Assembly: GCA_041390145.1 (NCBI GenBank)
Contig: JAWKQM010000006.1
Span: forward strand, 186,001 to 250,000
Direction of reading: 5' to 3'
DNA length: 64,000 nucleotides
Source: Gemmatimonadales bacterium
Lineage (GTDB): Bacteria > Gemmatimonadota > Gemmatimonadetes > Gemmatimonadales > GWC2-71-9
Position numbers and translations under genes: made by a program. This document shows positions 52,046-60,688 of this stretch, piece after piece. The notes below the pieces were generated by a model. The model searched no databases. It saw only the letters and a list, made by a program, of their open reading frames with translations, and had not been told where the DNA came from. Position 1 is the stretch's first letter; each line of letters begins with the position of its first letter.

Positions 52046-52529
52046 CCTCCCGCTGGTGGCGGGATGCTGGTACGGGTTTGCCGGCGGGGGATTGCCGCCG
52101 GACATCAAGACGGTGGCGATCATGCCGTTCGACAACCTGACCACGGAGCCGGCACTGACCCAGCAGGTGAACGAGGCGGTCAAGACGGCCATGGAGGGGC
52201 GCCTGGGTCTGCGGGCCGCCGGGGAGAACACGGCGGATGCGATCGTACGGGGCTCGATCACCCGGTACGAACCGGATCTCCCCGTGGCCTACACCGGGAC
52301 CGGCGCCACGAACAGCGCGGGGAACCAGAACGTCGTGGTGACACAGCGGGCCCTGCAGATGACGGTCAGCATTGAGATCTATGACCAGAAGGCCGCGAAG
52401 TCGATTTGGAAGCGCAACGGGCTGATCGTCGAAGGCAACTACGCTCCGGGGAATGAACAGGAAGGCAGGACGCGCGCCTTGGACAAACTGGTGACGGACA
52501 TCGTGGATGGGGCACAGTCACAATGGTGA
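51999..52529 (+). CDS. LptE-family lipoprotein
   Basis: LptE plugs the LptD pore and helps insert LPS in the outer membrane. The protein has a signal peptide with lipobox LVAGC, then GGLPPDIKTVAIMPFDNLTTEPAL and the typical LptE middle with AIVRGSITRY and a KSIWKRNGLIVEGNY segment. The start is uncertain: TTG codons at 51984, 51999 and 52011 are all possible, and each lies inside the preceding gene. No ribosome-binding site is evident. Its stop overlaps the next gene by 7 nt. Confidence 0.8.
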   Translation: MRWLLRRPSGLRLLLSLPLVAGCWYGFAGGGLPPDIKTVAIMPFDNLTTEPALTQQVNEAVKTAMEGRLGLRAAGENTADAIVRGSITRYEPDLPVAYTGTGATNSAGNQNVVVTQRALQMTVSIEIYDQKAAKSIWKRNGLIVEGNYAPGNEQEGRTRALDKLVTDIVDGAQSQW

Positions 52530-52891
52530 CCGGCCGGTCGAACCGGCGCGGCTCAAGCTCGACGGGCTGCCTGCTGACGCTGCTCCTCTTCTCCGTGGTG
52601 GCCTACTACGGCATCAACATCGGGGAAATCTACTGGCGGTATTACCAGTACCAGGACGAGATGCGCTCGCAGGCGCGGCTCGCGCCGAGCCTGACCGATG
52701 GCGTGATCCGCCGCCGCTTGCTGCTGACCGTGGACCGGCTCGGTCTGCCGTCCGAAGCGCAGCGAATCAAGATCAAGCGCACCGCGCGTCCCCGGCAGAT
52801 CACCATCGAGAGCGCCTACGACGAAGAGGTGCGCCTGCCGCTCTTCAATCACACCTTTCACTTCCAGCCGCGCGCTGTCGAGGGGCTCTGA
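52523..52891 (+). CDS. Small membrane-anchored hypothetical protein
   Basis: A 122-residue protein with a basic N-terminus, one hydrophobic helix (about residues 15-33) and a soluble beta-rich domain (GVIRRRLLLTVDRLGLP and ITIESAYDEEVRLPLF). I do not recognise it. It lies within the lptE operon, overlapping the LptE-like gene, so an envelope role is likely but unproven. It ends 7 nt before the antiporter gene. Confidence 0.68.
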   Translation: MVTGRSNRRGSSSTGCLLTLLLFSVVAYYGINIGEIYWRYYQYQDEMRSQARLAPSLTDGVIRRRLLLTVDRLGLPSEAQRIKIKRTARPRQITIESAYDEEVRLPLFNHTFHFQPRAVEGL

Positions 52892-52898
52892 TATCATA

Positions 52899-54188
52899 AT
52901 GCTTCCAGGAATTGGGACCGTCGCTCCCGCGCTGGCCGCACTGGCCGCCGCTGGCGGCGAGGGCGGACATGACATCGCAGGATTCCTGCTCACGCTCGCC
53001 GCCATCCTCGTCGCCGCCAAGCTCTTCGGCGAGATCGCCGAACGCGTCGGGCAGCCCGCCGTCCTGGGCGAGCTGCTCGCAGGTGTCCTCCTCGGCTCGA
53101 GCGCGCTGGGCCTCATTCCCGCCTCCGGGCCGTCGGCCGAGATCATCACGATCCTCGCGGAACTCGGCGTGCTGGTCCTGCTGCTTGAAATCGGCCTCGA
53201 GACCGATCTGCGTGAAATGCGGAAGGTCGGCGGATCGGCGATCTCGGTCGCGGCGGTGGGCGTCGTGCTTCCGTTCCTGGCCGGCTACCTCTTCTGGTCC
53301 CACGTCCCCCACGGGATGGGCGACCCAACCACCCTTTCCACCGCGGCCGTCTTCATCGGCGCGGCGCTGACCGCCACTTCCGTCGGCATCACCGCGCGTG
53401 TCCTCTCCGATCTCGCGAATCTCGGCTCGATCGAGGGGCGCATCATCATCGGCGCCGCGGTCATCGACGACGTCCTGGGCCTCGTGATCCTGACCGTCGT
53501 GTCGGGGATCGCCGCGGGGGGGGCGCTCTCGCCGTTCAGCGTGGCCCGCATCCTGGCGGTCGCGATCGGGTTCCTGGTTGTCGCGATCGCCATCGGCGGA
53601 TGGGTGGCCCCCCGCATCTTCCGCTCCATTGCCAACATGAAGGTGTCCTACGCCGTCCCGGTCATCGCGCTTGCGCTCGCGTTCGGGCTGGCGGCGGTGG
53701 CCGACATGGCTGGTTCCGCGTTGATCATGGGCGCGTTCGCCGCCGGGATCATTCTCGCGCGTACGGAGCAGTATCATGCGATCGAGGACCGGGTCCGCCC
53801 GGTTGGCGCCCTGCTGACCCCGATCTTCTTTGTGTCCGTCGGGAGCTCGCTCGACATCAACCTGCTCAATCCCCTTCGCCCTGGCGGCGGGTTTCTCCTG
53901 CTCGTGGCGGTTGGGCTGACGGTGCTCGCGATCCTCGGAAAGGTCGCGGCAGGGTATGCCGCGCCCTGGTCGAAGTTCCGCCGGCTCGCCGTGGGCGTCG
54001 GCATGGTGCCGCGCGGTGAGGTCGGACTCATCTTCGCCGACGTCGGCCGCCGATCGGGCCTCCTCACTGACGACGTGTTCAGCGTCGTGCTCCTGATGGT
54101 CATGGGCACCACCTTCGTGGCCCCGCCGCTCCTCAAGATCCTCTTCCGCGGGCAGTCCGCCGACGTCGGCGCGGAGCACGTGCTCTGA
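52899..54188 (+). CDS. CPA2-type cation:proton antiporter
   Basis: A 429-residue protein with twelve or so hydrophobic helices. It matches the Kef/NapA group: GEIAERVGQPAVLGELLAGVLLG near the N-terminus, the ATSVGITARVLSDL helix, and a GAAVIDDVLG segment whose Asp-Asp pair is the ion site of this family, with PRGEVGLIFADVG near the end. There is no TrkA-N domain. It probably exchanges Na or K for protons. Its TGA is overlapped by the CTG start of the following gene. Confidence 0.87.
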   Translation: MLPGIGTVAPALAALAAAGGEGGHDIAGFLLTLAAILVAAKLFGEIAERVGQPAVLGELLAGVLLGSSALGLIPASGPSAEIITILAELGVLVLLLEIGLETDLREMRKVGGSAISVAAVGVVLPFLAGYLFWSHVPHGMGDPTTLSTAAVFIGAALTATSVGITARVLSDLANLGSIEGRIIIGAAVIDDVLGLVILTVVSGIAAGGALSPFSVARILAVAIGFLVVAIAIGGWVAPRIFRSIANMKVSYAVPVIALALAFGLAAVADMAGSALIMGAFAAGIILARTEQYHAIEDRVRPVGALLTPIFFVSVGSSLDINLLNPLRPGGGFLLLVAVGLTVLAILGKVAAGYAAPWSKFRRLAVGVGMVPRGEVGLIFADVGRRSGLLTDDVFSVVLLMVMGTTFVAPPLLKILFRGQSADVGAEHVL

Positions 54189-54661
54189 ATACCGACCGCA
54201 AGGTCCGCACGCTGGCGGAAGCGCGGGAATGGCGTCGCGCCGAAATGGGCAATGTGGTCTTCACCAACGGGGTGTTCGACATTCTCCACCCCGGTCACCT
54301 CGCCTTGCTCGAGCGCGCCCGTACCGAGGGCGGCGCCCTGGTCGTCGGTGTCAATTCCGACGCGTCGGTCCGCCGCCTCGGCAAGTCTCCCGACCGGCCG
54401 CTCGTGCCCGAGGAGGCCCGCGCACGACTGCTGGCCGGCTTTGCGGCCGTCGATTGCGTCGTCCTCTTCGACGAGGACACTCCGCTCGAGCTGATCCGCG
54501 CGCTGGAACCCGATGTCCTGGTCAAGGGCGCGGACTACACCCGCGAGCAAATCGTGGGTGCGGACCTGGTGGAAGCGCGCGGCGGTCGGGTCGTTCGCGT
54601 GGAGCTCGTGCCCGGTCAATCAACCACCCGCCTCGTGGAGCGCCTGCGTGCCTCGCCCTGA
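54185..54661 (+). CDS. hldE: D-glycero-beta-D-manno-heptose-1-phosphate adenylyltransferase, likely CTG start
   Basis: The cytidylyltransferase-like domain of HldE (RfaE2) adds AMP to heptose-1-phosphate for LPS inner core. It has VVFTNGVFDILHPGH, VGVNSDASVRRLGK, DVLVKGADYT and PGQSTTRLVE. The product here is the separate domain without a kinase. CTG 54185, overlapping the antiporter stop as CTGA, would give 158 residues and includes an N-terminal stretch (KVRTLAEAREWRRAE) that resembles homologues; the first ATG is at 54245 (138 residues). GGAG lies 9 nt before the CTG. Confidence 0.88.
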   Translation: MNTDRKVRTLAEAREWRRAEMGNVVFTNGVFDILHPGHLALLERARTEGGALVVGVNSDASVRRLGKSPDRPLVPEEARARLLAGFAAVDCVVLFDEDTPLELIRALEPDVLVKGADYTREQIVGADLVEARGGRVVRVELVPGQSTTRLVERLRASP

Positions 54662-55358
54662 CGGTCGAAAGAACGACGAACTCCGCCCGCTCGTACTCGA
54701 GCGCGGCGCCAATCCCTATGCCGAGGGCTCCTGCCTGGTCCGGGCCGGCGGCACGCTGGTGCACTGCACCGCGAGCGTCGAGCAGGGCGTCCCCTCCTGG
54801 CGTCGCGGGTCGGGGCAGGGCTGGGTCACGGCCGAGTACGCCATGCTCCCCCGCGCCACCAGTGAGCGGACGTCGCGGGAGCGGAACGGTCCCGGCGGGA
54901 GGACGCAGGAAATCCAGCGGCTGATCGGGCGCTCGCTCCGCGCGGCGATGGGGACGATGGCCTTCGGCGAGTACACCATCAGGATTGACTGTGACGTGCT
55001 CCAGGCCGACGGCGGCACCCGCACCGCCAGCATCACGGGCGCCTGCGTGGCGCTGGCCGACGCGACCGCCTGGCTCTCGAAGACGACCGGGGTGCCCGAT
55101 CCCTTCGGCTGCCTGGTGGCGGCGGTGTCGGTGGGAGTGGTCGAGGGGGAGATCCGGCTGGACCTGGCCTACCTCGAAGACAAGGATGCCGGGGTCGACG
55201 CCAACTTCGTGATGCTCGAGCCGGACAAGTTCGTGGAGGTGCAGGGCACCGGCGAGGCCGGGACCTTCAGCCGGGCGGAACTCGACGGCCTGCTGGCCTA
55301 TGGTGAGCAGGGCATTGCCCGGCTCTTCGCGCTGCAGCGGAAGGCGCTCGGCTGGTGA
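54648..55358 (+). CDS. rph: Ribonuclease PH
   Basis: A 236-residue phosphorolytic 3'-5' exoribonuclease that trims tRNA 3' ends. It has RPDGRKNDELRPL, the GWVTAEYAMLPRAT segment and ALADATAWL with a C-terminal GEAGTFSRAELDGLL. GTG 54648 overlaps the heptose adenylyltransferase gene by 14 nt. It shares GTGA with rdgB, a common pairing in bacteria. Confidence 0.95.
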   Translation: MPRPDGRKNDELRPLVLERGANPYAEGSCLVRAGGTLVHCTASVEQGVPSWRRGSGQGWVTAEYAMLPRATSERTSRERNGPGGRTQEIQRLIGRSLRAAMGTMAFGEYTIRIDCDVLQADGGTRTASITGACVALADATAWLSKTTGVPDPFGCLVAAVSVGVVEGEIRLDLAYLEDKDAGVDANFVMLEPDKFVEVQGTGEAGTFSRAELDGLLAYGEQGIARLFALQRKALGW

Positions 55359-55972
55359 AGCTGCTGGTGGCTACCCGGAGCGCCGGCAAGCAGCGCGAGG
55401 TGAAGCGGCTGCTGGCCACATCCGGCCTGGATCTCGTTTTTCCCGAAGACCTCAACCTCTTCGAAGACCCCTCCGAAGATCTCCTCGAACAGGCGGACAG
55501 TTTCCGCGCCAACGCCCTCGCCAAGGCGGAGCATTTCGCCAAGCGGTCCCAGCTGCCGACAGTGGCGGACGACTCCGGGCTTGAGGTGTTTTACCTCGGC
55601 GGCGCGCCGGGCACCCGCTCCAAGCGGTGGGCTGCGGCGACGGGGACGGCGGATGAAGTCGACGCGGCCAACAATGCCGAACTGATGCGGCGACTGGCGG
55701 GGGCGCCGGAGCTGAAACGCATGGCGCGGTATCGGTGTGCGCTGGTGTTGATCCGGAAGCCGGGGGCGATGCCTGAGATCTTCGAGGCTGAGTGCGCCGG
55801 ACGCATCCTGGAGGCGCCGGCCGGGACCGCCGGGTTCGGATATGATCCTTATTTCTTTTCCACGGATCTCGGCAAGAGCTTTGGCGAAGCAACCGACGAC
55901 GAAAAGGATGCCGTCAGCCATCGGGGGCGTGCGTTCCGGGCGATGGTGGCGGCGCTGAAGGAAGACAGTTGA
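55355..55972 (+). CDS. rdgB: XTP/dITP diphosphatase RdgB/HAM1
   Basis: Removes deaminated purine nucleotides (XTP, dITP). The 205-residue protein begins LLVATRSAGKQREVKRLL with the conserved SxxK, has VADDSGLEV, GAPGTRSKRWA and a C-terminal DEKDAVSHRGRAF. It starts at GTG 55355 and its stop shares one base with the next ATG. All key motifs are intact. Confidence 0.95.
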   Translation: MKLLVATRSAGKQREVKRLLATSGLDLVFPEDLNLFEDPSEDLLEQADSFRANALAKAEHFAKRSQLPTVADDSGLEVFYLGGAPGTRSKRWAAATGTADEVDAANNAELMRRLAGAPELKRMARYRCALVLIRKPGAMPEIFEAECAGRILEAPAGTAGFGYDPYFFSTDLGKSFGEATDDEKDAVSHRGRAFRAMVAALKEDS

Positions 55973-56475
55973 TGACACGAGCCGTGCGTGGCGTGGTGCT
56001 GGCAGCCGTACTCGGCGCCTGCGCCCCGGCCGACAAGCCGATGGAGTTTCCCGCCCTGCAGGACTTCGCCTCGCGCTACACCGCCGCCTGGGGCAGCCAG
56101 GACGCCGCCAGCGTGGCGGCCTTCTACGCCAAGGACGGCACCCTGACGATCAATGACGGCCCCCCCGCGGTCGGTCGGCAGGCGATCATGACCGCGGCGC
56201 AGGGATTCATGTCGGCGCTGCCGGACATGGCGCTCTTCATGGATTCGATCAAGATCGTCGGGACAGGTGCGGAGTATTTCTGGACGCTGACCGGCACCAA
56301 CACCGGCCCCGGCGGGACGGGCAACGCCGTCTGGGTGAGTGGGTATGAAGAATGGACCTTCACGCGCGACGGGTTGATCGCACAATCGCTCGGTCATTTC
56401 CCGGCGTCTGAATACGAGAAGCAGCTGCGGGGCGAAGCGCCTGACGGCGGGTCGGGCGCATCCGCGACGCCGTAG
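55972..56475 (+). CDS. SnoaL/ketosteroid-isomerase-like lipoprotein
   Basis: A 167-residue protein with a signal peptide and lipobox LGAC (cysteine at residue 17). The rest is an NTF2-like fold: FASRYTAAWGSQDAASVAAFYAKDGTLTIND is the usual SnoaL N-terminus and a VSGYEEWTFTRDGLI strand ends it. Its ligand and function are unknown. ATG 55972 follows rdgB by one-base overlap. It closes the operon; the next gene is convergent. Confidence 0.75.
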   Translation: MTRAVRGVVLAAVLGACAPADKPMEFPALQDFASRYTAAWGSQDAASVAAFYAKDGTLTINDGPPAVGRQAIMTAAQGFMSALPDMALFMDSIKIVGTGAEYFWTLTGTNTGPGGTGNAVWVSGYEEWTFTRDGLIAQSLGHFPASEYEKQLRGEAPDGGSGASATP

Positions 56476-56491
56476 GCCGATTACGGTGCCC

Positions 56492-57608
56492 TCACGACTC
56501 GGCGCAGGCGATCGCCGCCTGCAGCAGGGCCGGCGTCGTCCGGAAGTGGGAATTTGCGTGGCTCGAACCGCCCTGGTTGACGCTGACCGCCGCGACCACT
56601 CCGGTGGCAGGGTCGTAGAGTACCAGCGCGGTGGCGTTGCCGGTGGCGCCACTGTGGCCATAGAGCGTCCGCCCGAGGTAGTTATACCGCCGGATGCCGA
56701 GTCCCCTGCCGAGTCTGGCCTGCGATCCCTCCATCGTCCGGGACAATCCTCAGCATCTCCGCCCGCGTGCCTGGGGCGAGCAGCGTGCCGGCAAAGGTGC
56801 GCTGCGCGAAGTCCGCGATGTCGCCGGCCGAGGCCTGGACTTCGATGCGGGAACTGAACAGGGCCGGACCGAAGTAGAGTGCGCTGAAGTCGTACAGCAC
56901 GCCGGCCGCGTTCGATGCCCACTGCGTGGCGAGGGGACCAGGGGCGGGGCCGTCGCCTGCCACCCAGCTCTGCGTGTGTCCGGGCCAGAGCTCGCGCTGC
57001 ATGAATGTGCCAACCGACACGCCGGATTCACGAGCCACGATGATGCCAAGCAGGAGCCGATTGGTGTTCGAGGCGTTCCAGCCCGTGCCCGGCGCGAAGA
57101 GGGGTGGCCCGATGAACGCCAGCAGTTCATCCGGCTGCCAGTATCGGTCGGGGTCCGCCAGGATGGTGGCGCTGTAGTTGGGTGCCGCGGAGTAGTCGGC
57201 GAGCCCGCTGGTCTGCTGCATCACCAGCCGGAGAGGAATCGAGGGGTTCACGTTGGACGCGTTCGGGAACCAGCGGCCGAGCGTGTCGTCAAGCGCGATC
57301 ACGCCCTGGTCCACCAGCCGCAACGCGGCCACCACGGTGTACATCTTGGAGATACTGCCGGTTCCGATCATGAGGTCGGATCGCATGGGATCCTGCACCC
57401 CGTTCCTGCCGTAGACCCCGTGCCAGGCGTGCCGGCCTGGGATCAGCACCGCGGCCTGGGAGCCATGTACGCCATTGCGGGCGGAGCTGTCCCGCAGGAT
57501 CGCATCGAACGCCGCATCGGCGGCCGGGCAGGCATCGGGCCCGGCGCTCGCGGAGGAACAGTGCAGGAGCAGCACGGCGAGCCCGAGCGAGACGACACGA
57601 CGACTCAT
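56492..57608 (-). pseudogene. Serine hydrolase (beta-lactamase/DD-peptidase fold), frameshifted
   Basis: Two reading frames together make one protein of the beta-lactamase class C/serine hydrolase fold. The first part (from ATG 57608, GGAG 7 nt upstream) has a signal peptide, the SxxK motif SISK and a Tyr motif (DYSA). It runs off near 56725-56733 into a premature stop at 56682. The second frame continues with YNYLGRTLYGHSGATGN, the HxG motif, to the stop at 56492. Removal of one base in the GGAGGGA run would restore one frame. A sequencing error or real inactivation cannot be told apart here. Confidence 0.7.
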
Positions 57609-57674
57609 GAGATGTCTCCGCGGTGTGAGGTAGCCCCGGGGACGGGACTTGAGTGGTAGGACGACGCAGGAGTC

Positions 57675-57692
57675 CCGGGCCACACGGCCCGG
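57675..57692. promoter_or_regulatory. 7-bp inverted repeat between divergent genes
   Basis: CCGGGCC (57675-57681) and GGCCCGG (57686-57692) with a 4-nt ACAC loop lie midway between the serine hydrolase and GH27 genes. It could be an operator or a small hairpin. No promoter hexamers stand out nearby. Confidence 0.3.
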
Positions 57693-57778
57693 TGAACAGC
57701 CGAGTTGCCCGGTGTTCCGTCCACCCGTAGCTTCACTCACCTGTCCAAACTCTCACGCCCGGCACACAGGAACGACGC

Positions 57779-58966
57779 ATGCGACGTCTCGGTGCACTTG
57801 CTCTCCTGATCATCATCGCGGTCACGACCGTTGCGGCCACCCATGCGTCCCGGGTCCTGGATAACGGCCTTGCGCGCACCCCGCCGATGGGGTGGAACAG
57901 CTGGAACAAGTTCGGCTGCAACGTGAGCGACTCGCTCATCCGCGGGGTGGCCGATGCGATGAGCTCCAATGGCATGCGTGAGGCGGGGTATCAGTACGTC
58001 ACCATCGATGACTGCTGGCAGGTGGCGCGCGCCGCCGATGGAACCATTCTGGCCGACTCCGTCAGGTTCCCGCATGGCATGAAGTCGCTGGCCGACTATG
58101 TGCACGCGAAGGGGCTCAAGTTCGGCATCTACACCGACGCCGGCCGCCAAACCTGCGAGGGACGACCCGGCAGCTATGGGTACGAGGCGATCGACGCGAA
58201 GACGTACGCATCATGGGGTGTGGACTACGTGAAGGTGGACTGGTGCAACAGCGAAGGGCTCGACGCGCCGACGCAATACGCCATCTTCGGCAGGGCGCTG
58301 GCGGCCTCCGGGCGGAAGATCGTCTACAGCATCTGCGAGTGGGGAAGCAACCGACCCTGGGAGTGGGCGCCACCCATCGGCAACCTCTGGCGCACCACCG
58401 GCGACATCAGCGACCGGTGGGGCAGTGTGCTCTCGATCGTCGATCTCTCCTCCCAGTACTGGCATGTGGCACGGCCCGGCGCGTGGAACGATCCCGACAT
58501 GCTCGAAGTGGGCAACGGCGGGATGACCACGACGGAGTATCGGGCCCATTTCAGCCTCTGGGCCATGATGGCGGCGCCACTCATCGCCGGGAACGACGTT
58601 CGCACCATGTCGGATTCCACCCGGGAAGCTGCTGCCACTCGCGATATCCTCCTCAATCGGGAGGTCATTGCGGTCGATCAGGATCCGCTGGGGGTGCAGG
58701 GCACCATCGTGCAGGCGTGGCCCAGCGAGCTGCAGGTCTGGGTCAAGCCGCTGGCTGACGGATCGCGGGCGGTGCTCCTCTTCAATCGCGCGTCGGTGCC
58801 GTCGGCCATCACCGCGTACTGGAGTCGGGTCGGCATCAAGACCAAGGCGGCGCGAGTCCGGGATCTCTGGGCGCACACCGACTCGGCATCCGTCGAGTCC
58901 CGGTACACCGCCACGGTTCCCTCGCACGGAGTGGTGATGTTGCGGGTGTGGCCGGTGGGGGAATAG
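57779..58966 (+). CDS. GH27 alpha-galactosidase
   Basis: A 395-residue secreted glycoside hydrolase with an N-terminal signal peptide (about 1-24), TPPMGWNSWNKFGC, the nucleophile Asp154 in YVKVDWC and the acid/base region WNDPDML. The C-terminal part is a beta-sandwich. The family cleaves terminal alpha-galactose or alpha-N-acetylgalactosamine. AGGA precedes the ATG. It is followed by a lipoprotein with Ig-like and repeat domains and a GH89 enzyme, so a glycan-degradation cluster is likely. Confidence 0.9.
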   Translation: MRRLGALALLIIIAVTTVAATHASRVLDNGLARTPPMGWNSWNKFGCNVSDSLIRGVADAMSSNGMREAGYQYVTIDDCWQVARAADGTILADSVRFPHGMKSLADYVHAKGLKFGIYTDAGRQTCEGRPGSYGYEAIDAKTYASWGVDYVKVDWCNSEGLDAPTQYAIFGRALAASGRKIVYSICEWGSNRPWEWAPPIGNLWRTTGDISDRWGSVLSIVDLSSQYWHVARPGAWNDPDMLEVGNGGMTTTEYRAHFSLWAMMAAPLIAGNDVRTMSDSTREAAATRDILLNREVIAVDQDPLGVQGTIVQAWPSELQVWVKPLADGSRAVLLFNRASVPSAITAYWSRVGIKTKAARVRDLWAHTDSASVESRYTATVPSHGVVMLRVWPVGE

Positions 58967-60676
58967 ATGCAATCCACCGCTCGACAGGTGCTCACCTCCG
59001 CCCTCTGCCTCACCCTGTTGGGCTGCTCGGGCTCAGACGGCACGGGGCCCGCCACGCCTGAAGGACCGCAGATCCTGGCGCTCGGCCCGAACCAGACCTA
59101 CCCAGGTACACCCGGCATGACGCTGGCGGTCCACGGCAGCCGATTCTCCCCGAACTCCGTCGTCGAATGGAACGGATCTCCGCGAGCCACAACGTTCGGT
59201 GATGGAGCTCACCTGAGCGCATTCATTCCAGCGGGTGACCTGACCTCGCCCGACACCGCGTTCGTGCGGGTGCGCGATGGGGAGGACCTCTCCGCGGCCG
59301 CGCGGTTCGTTATCTCCCCGACTGCCGACTGGCTGTCCATCGGCGATCGGTTCCCCTTGCCGGACGCCGAAGCCAACATCGGGGACCTCCTGACGGCCAC
59401 CTTTACCGACGCGCTCGACCCCGTCAGCCTGACCGATTCCAGCGTGACGCTCTCCGATGGCGGTGTGCCGGTGCCGAGTACACGCGTCTATGACGCTGCC
59501 ACGCGTACCGTCACCGTCTCCGCCACCCTCCAGCCGCTCCATTCCTACGTCCTCACGTTCGGGACGGACATTCGAAGCGAGCATCTCGGGGCGCTCCCGG
59601 CTCCCATCTCGTGGGGCTTCACGCTGCCTCGGGCGCGGGTGGTCACCTTGAGCGCCAGCGGTGTGCGGCCCGCCATCGCGGTCACGACCGATGGGAAGCC
59701 ACACGTGGCATTCCGGAACGACGACGGCCCCGGCGGCTATACCCTGCAACTGGACGACTGCACGGCAGATTGCACGTCGGAGGGCGGGTGGACCGGGCGG
59801 GCGCTGGACGTGGGCGGGGACTATGCGAACCTGGTGGCCGGGTCTGGGAACACCCTGCATATCGGCTATCAGGGGTTTGGTGTTGATTATGCGAACACGC
59901 TCGGGGGGCACACGGTGGTGGATACGACCGGGTGGCTCGGATGGACATCGATCGGGATCGCGCCCGGGGGCCGGCTTCACATGGCGTACTACGCGAGCAC
60001 CAAGCTTCGTCACGCGACATGCCAGGGGAGCTGCCTGACGCCGGGCAGCTGGATCGTGGACACGGTCGACACGACCGGGGACACGGGTGCGTACACCACG
60101 ACCACCGTCGATGCCGCGGGAACGGTCCACATCGCGTACCTCCGGAACGACACGGGTGATCTCCGCTATGCGACCTGCCCCGCGGAGTGCACCGCGGGTG
60201 GCTGGTCCACCGCCACGGTCGCCTCCGACGGCAACGTCGGTTACGGCGCCTCGATCAAGGTGAGCGGCGGCACCGCACATCTCACCTACATCGATGCCAC
60301 GCTTGGTGCGGTCCGCTACGCGACCTGCAGCTCGAACTGCCTGGATTCCGCCAGTTGGTCCCTGACGACGGTCGCCGGGGTCTCTGCCGGGCAGCTGGGC
60401 AGCATCCCGTACGACACCTACCTGGAGACAAGCCTGGCGCTCCTGCCCGGGGGCGGGCTGGCGGTGGCCTACTTCGACGTGGTCGACCTGGCTGTCCGGG
60501 TCGCGAGCTGCGCGACCGGATGTGACCAGACGTCGAACTGGCAGTCTGTGCTTGTGTCCCGTAGGGGGCCTGCATGGCCACCGGCCTACGCCCTGGGACT
60601 CGCGGTCGCGCCCAACGGCAGGACCTCTGTCGTCTGGCAGGGGGCCCACGAGACGATCTTCTACATCGAGTACTAG
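58967..60676 (+). CDS. Lipoprotein with IPT/TIG and Big_5-like domains and CxxxC repeats
   Basis: A 569-residue lipoprotein (lipobox LLGC, Cys20). An IPT/TIG-like domain (about 34-110) and an SbsA/Big_5-like Ig domain (about 115-220) precede a C-terminal region of beta-propeller-like repeats. Five CxxxC pairs occur, at residues 265/269, 352/356, 404/408, 454/458 and 515/519, each followed by a Trp a few residues later, as in YATCxxxC...W. They may form disulphides or bind metal. It sits between GH27 and GH89 genes and starts right after the GH27 stop, suggesting a glycan-binding partner. Confidence 0.78.
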   Translation: MQSTARQVLTSALCLTLLGCSGSDGTGPATPEGPQILALGPNQTYPGTPGMTLAVHGSRFSPNSVVEWNGSPRATTFGDGAHLSAFIPAGDLTSPDTAFVRVRDGEDLSAAARFVISPTADWLSIGDRFPLPDAEANIGDLLTATFTDALDPVSLTDSSVTLSDGGVPVPSTRVYDAATRTVTVSATLQPLHSYVLTFGTDIRSEHLGALPAPISWGFTLPRARVVTLSASGVRPAIAVTTDGKPHVAFRNDDGPGGYTLQLDDCTADCTSEGGWTGRALDVGGDYANLVAGSGNTLHIGYQGFGVDYANTLGGHTVVDTTGWLGWTSIGIAPGGRLHMAYYASTKLRHATCQGSCLTPGSWIVDTVDTTGDTGAYTTTTVDAAGTVHIAYLRNDTGDLRYATCPAECTAGGWSTATVASDGNVGYGASIKVSGGTAHLTYIDATLGAVRYATCSSNCLDSASWSLTTVAGVSAGQLGSIPYDTYLETSLALLPGGGLAVAYFDVVDLAVRVASCATGCDQTSNWQSVLVSRRGPAWPPAYALGLAVAPNGRTSVVWQGAHETIFYIEY

Positions 60677-60688
60677 AACACTTCCTGC

